Position numbers and translations under genes: made by a program. From UBA5972 sp964567685 (GTDB lineage: Bacteria > Pseudomonadota > Alphaproteobacteria > Rhodobacterales > Rhodobacteraceae): a stretch of DNA of 8,167 nt. The first letter of the stretch is position 1. Each line of letters begins with the position of its first letter. Shown here piece by piece: positions 1 to 5,921 of the stretch. The stretch covers positions 1 through 8,167 of the forward strand of contig CAZMNO010000092.1 of NCBI GenBank assembly GCA_964567685.1. The letters run 5' to 3'. The notes below the pieces were generated by a model, which worked only from the letters and a program-made list of their open reading frames with translations, did not search any database and had not been told where the DNA came from.

Positions 1-142
1 CCTTGAATCAGAATTTAGGTGATTTGGGAATCCTGAACGTCAACAGCCCCTAGCAAAAATAACCTGTGTATCGATCATTGCGTATGAAAGCTTCTTTCCG
101 TTTCCATCATTCAGAGGGCCGAGAAATCGCCTATATTTCCCC

Positions 143-3100
143 CTAAAACTCCTCAACCATCACCACCCCGGCAAGGCTCTTGATCGCGCCTCTGATCTGC
201 GGATTGACGGCAAAGCTCTCGCCCAGCGCCATTTCCACCTCTCCTGGCAGGTCTGGATGCATGAGCAAGAGGTTAACTGGCCCGCGTGATCTTCGCCCGG
301 CGGTTTTGCCGGCCTCTTTCAGCACCCGCGCCACCGCCGGAATGGCGACCTCGTCGTTGACATAAACGCGCAGGCCCATCGCGGCGGCGTCGGCCACGGC
401 ACCGTCAACGGGCTGCACTGAACGGGCCAGCAGTTTCAACTGGTCGCCCTCGATATTCGCCTCAACCCCCAGAACGACATTGGCCCCGGCTTCCAGCAGG
501 TCGCGGTATTTTTCCAGCGTATCGGAAAATACCGTGACTTCATAAAGCCCGGTCGGGTCAGACAGCTGCACAAAAGCAAAGCGGTTGCCGCGGGCGGATT
601 TGCGTTCCTGCCGTCCGGCGACCGTTCCGGCGATCTTGGCGGCGACCGGGTGGCCCTCGGCGGCCTGGGTAAGCTCGGCCAGTGTCAGTACGCCCTTGCG
701 TTTGAGCGGGCCCTGATAATCGTCAAGCGGATGGCCGGAAAGATAAAAACCGACGGCCTGATGTTCTTCGGCCAGTTTTTCCGCTGGCAGCCAGTCATCG
801 GGCATCGGCAGGCGTGGGGTTGGCAGGTCTTCCCCGGCATCGCCAAAAAGACCGCCTTGCGCTGAGTTGCGGTCTTCATGCACCGATGCCGACCAGGCGA
901 CCAGCTGATCAACGCTGGTCAGAACCTTCTTTCGGTTGCTGTCCAGCTGATCAAAGGCGCCTGCACGCGCCAGCATTTCCATCGGGCGTTTACCGATTCG
1001 CTTGAGATCGACCCGGCGGGCGAAATCGAAAAGGTCACGGAAGGGTTTGCCGCCGCGCCCTTCAACGATCAGCTTCATCGCCTCGACACCGACATTCTTG
1101 AGCGCCCCGAGGCCATATACGATCTGCCCGTCCTTAACGGAAAACAGCGCTTCTGAGCGGTTGACACAGGGTGGTACCAGCGGAATGTCCAGCCGCTCGA
1201 CCTCTTCGATATAGACGCCCAGCTTGTCGGTAAGGTGGATATCGCAGTTCATCACACCGGCCATGAATTCAACCGGGTGGTTGGCCTTGAGCCAGGCCGT
1301 CTGGTAGCTGACTACCGCATAGGCGGCAGCGTGGGATTTGTTGAAACCGTAATTGGCGAACTTGTCCAGCAGATTCCAGACCTCGGTGGCCTTCTTGCGA
1401 TCCACCCCGTGATCAGCCGCACCCTTGATGAATTTCGGCCGCTCGGCATCCATCGCCGCCTGAATTTTCTTGCCCATGGCACGACGCAGAAGATCAGCGC
1501 CACCAAGGGAATACCCGGCCATTTCCTGGGCGATCTGCATCACCTGTTCCTGATAGACGATGATGCCTTGCGTTTCGTCCAGGATATGGTCGATCGAGGG
1601 GTGCAGGTTTTCCCGTTCCTTGCGGTTGTTCTTGACGTCGCAGAACATCGGGATGTTTTCCATCGGCCCCGGACGGTAGAGTGCGACAAGTGCGATGATG
1701 TCTTCAATCGTCGTCGGTTTCATGCGTCTCAGCGCATCCATCATGCCCGAACTTTCCACCTGAAACACAGCCACCGTTTTGGCGCTGGCGTAAAGCTCAT
1801 AGGTTTTTTCGTCATCCAGCGGGATGGCCCCGATGTCGACCTCGACCCCGCGCGCCTTCAGCAGATCAAGGGCGTTCTGGATGATGGTGAGCGTCTTCAG
1901 GCCAAGAAAGTCGAACTTGACCAGACCGGCAGCTTCCACCCATTTCATGTTGAACTGGGTGGCCGCCATGTCTGAGCGTGGGTCTTTGTAAAGCGGCACC
2001 AGCTCGTCCAGCGCACGATCCCCTATGACAACACCGGCAGCATGGGTGGAGGCGTTTCTGAGGAGGCCCTCAAGGTCCTTGGCATAGCCGAGCATCCGGC
2101 CCACCACCTCTTCGGCTTTCGCCTCCTCGCGCAGGCGCGGCTCATCGGCCAGGGCCTTTTCGATGGAGACCGGTTTGACCCCTTCCACCGGGATCAGCTT
2201 GGAAAGCCGGTCAACCTGCCCGTAGGGCATCTGCAAAACCCGCCCGACATCGCGCACCGCTGCCTTGGACAAAAGTGCGCCAAAGGTGATGATCTGGGCC
2301 ACCCGGTCGCGGCCGTATTTCTGCTGCACATAGGCGATGACCTCTTCCCTTCGGTCCATGCAGAAATCGATATCGAAATCGGGCATCGACACCCGTTCGG
2401 GGTTGAGGAAGCGTTCAAACAGCAGGGAATAGCGCAATGGGTCAAGATCGGTGATGGTCAGCGCATAGGCCACCAGAGAACCGGCGCCAGAGCCGCGACC
2501 GGGGCCGACCGGAATGTCGTGATCCTTGGCCCATTTGATGAAATCGGCAACGATCAGGAAATAGCCGGGAAAGCCCATGCCTTCGATGACGCCAAGCTCG
2601 AAATCAAGCCGCTCCTGATACTCCTCAACCGAAACGGCGTGAGGGATGACCGCAAGGCGTTCCTTCAGCCCCTTTTCGGCCTGACGGCGCAGCTCCTGCA
2701 CCTCGTCTTTGGCAAATTTCGGCAGGATCGGGTCGCGCGTATGGGCGCGAAAGGCGCAGCGCCTTGCGATTTCTACAGTATTTTCAATGGCCTCCGGCAG
2801 ATCGGCAAACAGGGCCGCCATTTCACCGGGGGTTTTGAAATAGTGCTGCGGGGTCAGAAAGCGGCGTGGTTCCTGTTGGTCCACATAAGCCCCGTCAGCA
2901 ATGCAGATCAGCGCATCATGCGCTTCATACATGTCGGCATTGGGGAAATAGACGTCATTGGTGGCCACCAAGGGCAGGTTCATCGCATAGGCCATTTCGA
3001 CGAAACCCCGTTCGGTGGCAGCCTCGGACGGCATCAGTTGGCCGTCTTCGCCGGGATGCCGCTGCAGTTCGACATAGAGCCGGTCTTTGAACGTGGCGGC

Positions 3101-3592
3101 GAGAGTGGCCAGCAGCGTTTCGGCCTTGGTGTGCTGCCCGTCCAGAAGAAGCTGGCCGACCGGGCCACCCGCCGCACCGGTAAGGCAGATAATCCCGTCG
3201 GAATGCGCGGAGAGCCTGTCCAGCGTCACCCGCGGTAGGCCCGCGTCGGCCTCGAGAAAAGCGGCCGAGTTCAGCTTCATCAGATTGGCATAGCCCTGTT
3301 CATTCTGCGCCAGCAGAACGATCGGGCGCGGGGCCGGTGGCTGTTCGCCGGGATGCGCCGCAGAGGCATATTCCATGTCGAGCTGACAGCCGATGATCGG
3401 CTGGATGCCACCCTTGGCGGCGCGCTCGGAAAACTCGAGCGCTGCGAACATGTTGTTGCTGTCGGTGACCGCGATGGCGGGATAGCCGGCTTTGGCGCAC
3501 ATATCCGGTAGTTTTTCCACCCTGACGGCGCCTTCCAGAAGGGAGTATTCAGAGTGAAGGCGAAGATGGATGAATCGGGGGGTGCTGCTCAT
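143..3592 (-). CDS. dnaE: DNA polymerase III subunit alpha (DnaE), complete
   Basis: This is the catalytic subunit of the replicative polymerase and extends primers in the cytoplasmic Pol III holoenzyme. The 1149-residue length is normal for proteobacterial DnaE1 (about 1160). An N-terminal PHP domain (residues 7 to about 280, FIHLRLHSEYSLLEG) is followed by the polymerase core: VGPGRGSGAGS at 362-372, the catalytic aspartates D405 and D407 in PDFDIDF, and D561 in KFDFLGLK. The fingers carry FNKSHAAAYA (H754). A helix-hairpin-helix region follows, then a beta-clamp binding pentapeptide QGGLF at 912-916, an OB fold at about 985-1070 and a C-terminal domain. PHP metal ligands look lost: HxH is RLH at 11-13, TDH is TDS at 43-45 and NDxH is NDVY. 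Catalysis by this PHP domain is therefore unlikely and proofreading would fall to a separate DnaQ (inference). The ATG start gives the conserved N-terminus, but I see no good Shine-Dalgarno before it. The gene is divergent from uraH and unrelated to it in function. Confidence 0.98.
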   Translation of the reverse strand: MSSTPRFIHLRLHSEYSLLEGAVRVEKLPDMCAKAGYPAIAVTDSNNMFAALEFSERAAKGGIQPIIGCQLDMEYASAAHPGEQPPAPRPIVLLAQNEQGYANLMKLNSAAFLEADAGLPRVTLDRLSAHSDGIICLTGAAGGPVGQLLLDGQHTKAETLLATLAATFKDRLYVELQRHPGEDGQLMPSEAATERGFVEMAYAMNLPLVATNDVYFPNADMYEAHDALICIADGAYVDQQEPRRFLTPQHYFKTPGEMAALFADLPEAIENTVEIARRCAFRAHTRDPILPKFAKDEVQELRRQAEKGLKERLAVIPHAVSVEEYQERLDFELGVIEGMGFPGYFLIVADFIKWAKDHDIPVGPGRGSGAGSLVAYALTITDLDPLRYSLLFERFLNPERVSMPDFDIDFCMDRREEVIAYVQQKYGRDRVAQIITFGALLSKAAVRDVGRVLQMPYGQVDRLSKLIPVEGVKPVSIEKALADEPRLREEAKAEEVVGRMLGYAKDLEGLLRNASTHAAGVVIGDRALDELVPLYKDPRSDMAATQFNMKWVEAAGLVKFDFLGLKTLTIIQNALDLLKARGVEVDIGAIPLDDEKTYELYASAKTVAVFQVESSGMMDALRRMKPTTIEDIIALVALYRPGPMENIPMFCDVKNNRKERENLHPSIDHILDETQGIIVYQEQVMQIAQEMAGYSLGGADLLRRAMGKKIQAAMDAERPKFIKGAADHGVDRKKATEVWNLLDKFANYGFNKSHAAAYAVVSYQTAWLKANHPVEFMAGVMNCDIHLTDKLGVYIEEVERLDIPLVPPCVNRSEALFSVKDGQIVYGLGALKNVGVEAMKLIVEGRGGKPFRDLFDFARRVDLKRIGKRPMEMLARAGAFDQLDSNRKKVLTSVDQLVAWSASVHEDRNSAQGGLFGDAGEDLPTPRLPMPDDWLPAEKLAEEHQAVGFYLSGHPLDDYQGPLKRKGVLTLAELTQAAEGHPVAAKIAGTVAGRQERKSARGNRFAFVQLSDPTGLYEVTVFSDTLEKYRDLLEAGANVVLGVEANIEGDQLKLLARSVQPVDGAVADAAAMGLRVYVNDEVAIPAVARVLKEAGKTAGRRSRGPVNLLLMHPDLPGEVEMALGESFAVNPQIRGAIKSLAGVVMVEEF

Positions 3593-3722
3593 GGGGGCGA
3601 GTTTAGGCGGTTTGTGGGGCGGATTGAACAGGGGAAAACGCGTTGACCAATAGTCCTCTTATATTGATATCCGTCTCGCCCGGTTCTTATTTCCAAAACC
3701 AATCACCGTGAAGACTCGCAGA

Positions 3723-3863
3723 GGGCCGCGCCCGAGCCTGGAGGGCGCTGCGAAGGTATATGGAGCTCGTGTCGCACAAATCATTGAAACAATACAGTTT
3801 TCACCAGCGTTGCATCGCGCCCTCCGTGCGGAGGGTCGGGCGCGGCCCGGCGGTGCCGCCGGG
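3723..3863. repeat. Composite GC-rich inverted repeat element
   Basis: GGGCCGCGCCCGA at 3723-3735 is the exact reverse complement of 3836-3848 (13 bp). Just inside it, GGAGGGCGC at 3740-3748 is the exact reverse complement of 3817-3825 (9 bp). The two arms can form one long stem, with a one-sided bulge, around a loop of about 68 bp. That loop holds a smaller pair, TGCGA 3749-3753 with TCGCA 3772-3776, and ATTGAAACAAT. The right arm can fold alone into two hairpins, 3820-3835 (7-bp stem) and 3846-3863 (8-bp stem), so alternative structures compete. The shape resembles dispersed palindromic intergenic repeats of the REP or MITE kind. I recall similar GCGCCCTCC...GGAGGGTCGGGCGCGG strings in Rhodobacterales genomes, but this is memory and was not searched. 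No transposase is present. Confidence 0.75.
3846..3863. repeat. Perfect 8-bp stem hairpin with a 2-nt loop
   Basis: CCCGGCGG at 3846-3853 pairs perfectly with CCGCCGGG at 3856-3863 around TG. It forms the plus-strand end of the composite element and shares three bases with the 13-bp arm (3836-3848), so the hairpin and the long stem cannot fully coexist. A run of T is lacking on either side (GCGGTTTG follows on the plus strand), so a canonical intrinsic terminator is not supported. Nor would a terminator be expected between two divergent gene starts. Confidence 0.7.
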
Positions 3864-3874
3864 CGGTTTGCTTG

Positions 3875-3916
3875 ATGGATGGCAGCGAATATCAATGGAT
3901 GGCAGCGAATATCAAT
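3875..3916. repeat. 20-bp tandem duplication, 2.1 copies
   Basis: The unit ATGGATGGCAGCGAATATCA occurs at 3875-3894 and again, identically, at 3895-3914. The periodicity continues for two more bases before it breaks at 3917. It sits directly on the uraH side of the composite inverted repeat. The perfect identity of the copies suggests a recent slippage or duplication event. No coding context is present. Confidence 0.9.
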
Positions 3917-4008
3917 TCAAATTCGTTCTTTCACTCACTGAGACAAAAGAACCAAGTCTATCCCCTACCCACCGTTCCCACTTGGCAAATCCCCAATTTC
4001 CGTGTTGG

Positions 4009-4018
4009 TTGACGTCAA
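4009..4018. promoter_or_regulatory. Perfect palindrome TTGACGTCAA upstream of uraH, possible operator
   Basis: TTGACGTCAA is a perfect 10-bp dyad that ends two bases before the uraH Shine-Dalgarno. A protein bound here would block transcription through, or initiation near, the uraH leader. This placement would suit a repressor site, but no regulator gene is in the window and I do not recognise the motif as a specific known operator. A 10-bp palindrome can also occur by chance. Confidence 0.35.
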
Positions 4019-4020
4019 AC

Positions 4021-4027
4021 AGGAGGG
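4021..4027 (+). promoter_or_regulatory. Strong Shine-Dalgarno of uraH
   Basis: AGGAGGG is nearly a full match to the anti-Shine-Dalgarno sequence of 16S rRNA. It lies 3 to 5 bases before the ATG at 4031, a slightly short but workable spacing. It fixes the uraH start and contrasts with the weak sites before dnaE and xdhA. Confidence 0.85.
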
Positions 4028-4030
4028 ATC

Positions 4031-4381
4031 ATGGGCAAACTGACAACACATGTACTGGACACAGCGCTTGGTAAACCCGCAGAAGGGTTGAAAATCGAGC
4101 TTTACCGGGTTTCCGGCAATTCACACCGCAAGATCGGCAGTTTCGTCACCAACTCAGACGGGCGCGTCGACAGCCCGCTTCTGGAAGGCGACGCATTCAA
4201 ACCCGGCATTTACGAACTGGTGTTTTATGCCGGTGACTACCTCGACCAGTCAGGCGCCGTGACGCCCGAGCCGAAATTCCTTGACCAGATCCCGCTCAGA
4301 TTCGGCCTGTCGGATGACAGCCACTATCATGTTCCACTGTTGCTATCACCCTTCAGCTACTCGACATATCGCGGCAGCTAA
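4031..4381 (+). CDS. uraH: 5-hydroxyisourate hydrolase (transthyretin-like)
   Basis: This enzyme hydrolyses 5-hydroxyisourate, the unstable product of urate oxidation, to OHCU on the way to S-allantoin. The 116-residue protein covers the whole transthyretin-like fold. It has the family marks: N-terminal THVLDTA with catalytic His7, NSDGRVDSPLL with Arg45, HYHVPLLLSPF with His98 and His100, and the C-terminal tetrapeptide YRGS (113-116). That tetrapeptide separates these hydrolases from true transthyretins. No signal peptide is visible, so a cytoplasmic location is inferred. The ATG follows a strong AGGAGGG site. xdhA lies 136 bp downstream on the same strand, in keeping with a shared purine degradation role. 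The gap holds operator-like repeats, so xdhAB may have its own promoter. Urate oxidase and OHCU decarboxylase genes are not in the window. Confidence 0.96.
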   Translation: MGKLTTHVLDTALGKPAEGLKIELYRVSGNSHRKIGSFVTNSDGRVDSPLLEGDAFKPGIYELVFYAGDYLDQSGAVTPEPKFLDQIPLRFGLSDDSHYHVPLLLSPFSYSTYRGS

Positions 4382-4389
4382 CAAAACTC

Positions 4390-4432
4390 TTGTCAGATAA
4401 GAAATTGTCTGTTTGACTGTGTTGTCAGGCAA
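4390..4432. promoter_or_regulatory. Paired operator-like 11-mers upstream of xdhA
   Basis: TTGTCAGATAA (4390-4400) and TTGTCAGGCAA (4422-4432) are near-identical imperfect dyads (TTGTC-A-GRYAA) with centres 32 bp apart, close to three helical turns. A third half-site, TTGTCTG, lies between them at 4405-4411. The second copy is also part of the inverted repeat TGTTG-N5-CAACA (4420-4434). The pattern resembles TTGTCnGACAA-like sites bound by many GntR/FadR-subfamily regulators (family knowledge). Its use in controlling xdhAB is inference. No clear -35/-10 pair was found to position the sites. Confidence 0.45.
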
Positions 4433-4517
4433 CAAGGGGGCCGCGCTTCTGCTTTACGTCGCATCGGGCAGGATCGCTGAAGGCCTAACGCAGAGAACGC
4501 GGCGGACATCGCATGTG

Positions 4518-5921
4518 ATGGAAATCGAGTTTCTTCTGAATGGAGAGACCGTGCAGGTTTCAGGGGAACCTGCAACGCGTACACTGCTTGACTGGTTGCG
4601 GGAAACCAAAAAACTCAAAGGCACCAAGGAAGGCTGCAACGAGGGTGATTGCGGTGCCTGTACGGTGATGGTTTCATCGCTCACCGATAAAGGCGTTCGG
4701 TCGCAGGCGCAAAATGCCTGCATCCTCTTTCTACCGCAGCTTCAGGGCAAATCCGTGCGCACGATCGAAGGTGTCGCTGGCCCGGAGGGTGAGCCGCATC
4801 CGGTGCAGCAGGCGGTGATTGATCATCACGGCAGCCAGTGCGGTTTCTGCACACCGGGGATTGTCATGTCGATGGTGGCCGCGCATCGGAACGGATTTCA
4901 GAACCACGATGATGTGCTGGCGGGCAATCTTTGCCGCTGCACGGGATATGCACCGATTGTCCGTGCGGCAGAGGCCGCAGCCAAGGCTGACAGCCCCGAC
5001 TGGCTCTGGGAAGACGAAGACCTATTGCGGGCGCTGGATGCGAGCCCCTCGTCCGATGCGGCGCTGGCCTTGCCCCATACGATTGAGGAACTGGCAAGCT
5101 GGTATGTGGCCAATCCTGACGCACGACTGATTGGCGGGGCGACCGATGTCGGCCTTTGGGTGACCAAGCATCTCGTTGACCTGCCCAAAATCGGATTTAT
5201 CGGTCATGTCAAAGAGTTGCAGGCCATTGATATAACCGAAAAAACCTTCCGCATCGGGGCCGGTGTGAACATGACACAGGTGCAGGAACTGATGGCCGAA
5301 CATCACCCGGATTTCGCCGAGATGATCCGCCGCTTTGGCTCGACCCAGGTCAGAAACGCCGCTACGATCGGCGGCAATATCGCCAATGGTTCACCCATTG
5401 GCGACAGCCCCCCTGCCTTGATCGCATTGGGGGCAGAGCTGCATCTGAGGAAAGGCAGTGAAACAAGATCTTTGCCGCTGGAAGATTTCTTTTTGGCTTA
5501 TGGCCAGCAGGATATTGGCGAGGGGGAGTTCGTCGAGGCGGTTTCAGTGCCGCGCCAGCCGGGCAACCTGAAATGCTATAAGATTTCAAAGCGGTTTGAT
5601 CAGGATATTTCCTCGGTTCTGGGGTGTTTCAACATAACGGTTGAAGACGGCAAGGTCACCTCGGCGCGCATTGCCTTTGGCGGCATGGCGGCCACGCCAA
5701 AACGGGCGGAACGGGTTGAGGCCGTGCTGATCGGCAAGCCCTGGAACGACGAGAACATTCGCGCCGCAAAGGCCGAGTTTGCGCGTGATTTCACGCCAAT
5801 CGACGACATGCGCGCCTCTGCCGCCTATCGCCGTGAGGTGGCAGAAAACCTTCTGACCCGCTATTTCGCCGAAAGCCAGCTAGGTCGCAACTACACCCGG
5901 GTGCGCGAGGTGATGCCATGA
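4518..5921 (+). CDS. xdhA: Xanthine dehydrogenase small subunit XdhA (2Fe-2S and FAD)
   Basis: This is the electron-transfer subunit of xanthine dehydrogenase. It passes electrons from the molybdenum centre in XdhB through two 2Fe-2S clusters to FAD and NAD+. The plant-type ferredoxin domain has GCNEGDCGAC with C40, C45 and C48, then C68. The second cluster domain has C108 and C111 in QCGFCTPG, and C139 and C141 in CRCTGY. The FAD-binding domain follows, with IGGATDVGLW near 205-214 and TIGGNIANGSPIGDSPP from 283, then the C-terminal flavoprotein domain (GGMAATPKRA). The chosen ATG at 4518 gives 467 residues, close to R. capsulatus XdhA (about 462), and starts at the conserved MEIEFLLNGE. An in-frame TTG at 4413 would add 35 unconserved residues and run through the operator-like repeats, so I reject it. 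The ribosome site is weak (GGCGGA at 4501-4506). The stop codon overlaps the xdhB start, implying translational coupling. Confidence 0.96.
   Translation: MEIEFLLNGETVQVSGEPATRTLLDWLRETKKLKGTKEGCNEGDCGACTVMVSSLTDKGVRSQAQNACILFLPQLQGKSVRTIEGVAGPEGEPHPVQQAVIDHHGSQCGFCTPGIVMSMVAAHRNGFQNHDDVLAGNLCRCTGYAPIVRAAEAAAKADSPDWLWEDEDLLRALDASPSSDAALALPHTIEELASWYVANPDARLIGGATDVGLWVTKHLVDLPKIGFIGHVKELQAIDITEKTFRIGAGVNMTQVQELMAEHHPDFAEMIRRFGSTQVRNAATIGGNIANGSPIGDSPPALIALGAELHLRKGSETRSLPLEDFFLAYGQQDIGEGEFVEAVSVPRQPGNLKCYKISKRFDQDISSVLGCFNITVEDGKVTSARIAFGGMAATPKRAERVEAVLIGKPWNDENIRAAKAEFARDFTPIDDMRASAAYRREVAENLLTRYFAESQLGRNYTRVREVMP

Larger units (their letters stand above)
3593..4030. other. Divergent intergenic region between dnaE and uraH
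   Basis: This 438-bp stretch separates the divergent starts of dnaE and uraH and must hold the promoters of both. I see no credible gene in it: the two open frames crossing it (plus strand from 3760, minus strand from 3895) run through the inverted repeat and have no recognisable protein features. It contains the composite palindromic element, the 20-bp tandem duplication, a TTGACGTCAA palindrome and the uraH ribosome binding site, listed separately. I could not identify a convincing sigma-70 promoter with a -35 and -10 pair for either gene. TTGACC at 3643-3648 is a -35-like hexamer, but it lacks a good partner at 16-18 bp. Confidence 0.8.

Noticed and set aside
1..142. Possible dnaE terminator or the end of another gene
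   Set aside because: The only hairpin seen is short (GAAAG/CTTTC, 86-98), and the A-run at 55-59 has no strong stem beside it in the right place. No coding frame here shows recognisable features.
2042..3238. 398-codon open frame on the plus strand, antisense to dnaE
   Set aside because: It lies wholly inside dnaE, whose protein is conserved across its whole length. The antisense translation shows no recognisable domain, and long antisense frames arise from GC-rich codon bias. The same holds for 1235-1975 on the plus strand.
3643..3672. TTGACC with downstream AT-rich bases as a plus-strand promoter
   Set aside because: No acceptable -10 hexamer lies at 16-18 bp spacing, and it would be nearly 400 bp upstream of uraH, so I do not call it.
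3846..3870. GC hairpin as an intrinsic terminator
   Set aside because: There is no T-run after the stem on either strand, and it lies between two divergent gene starts, where no transcript needs to end.
3760..4074. 104-codon plus-strand frame across the intergenic region into uraH
   Set aside because: It reads through the inverted repeat and the tandem duplication, ends out of frame within uraH and lacks a good ribosome site, so it is not a credible gene.
4413..4517. TTG-initiated N-terminal extension of xdhA by 35 residues
   Set aside because: The added residues do not resemble XdhA, the ATG at 4518 gives the normal family N-terminus and length, and the extension overlaps operator-like repeats.
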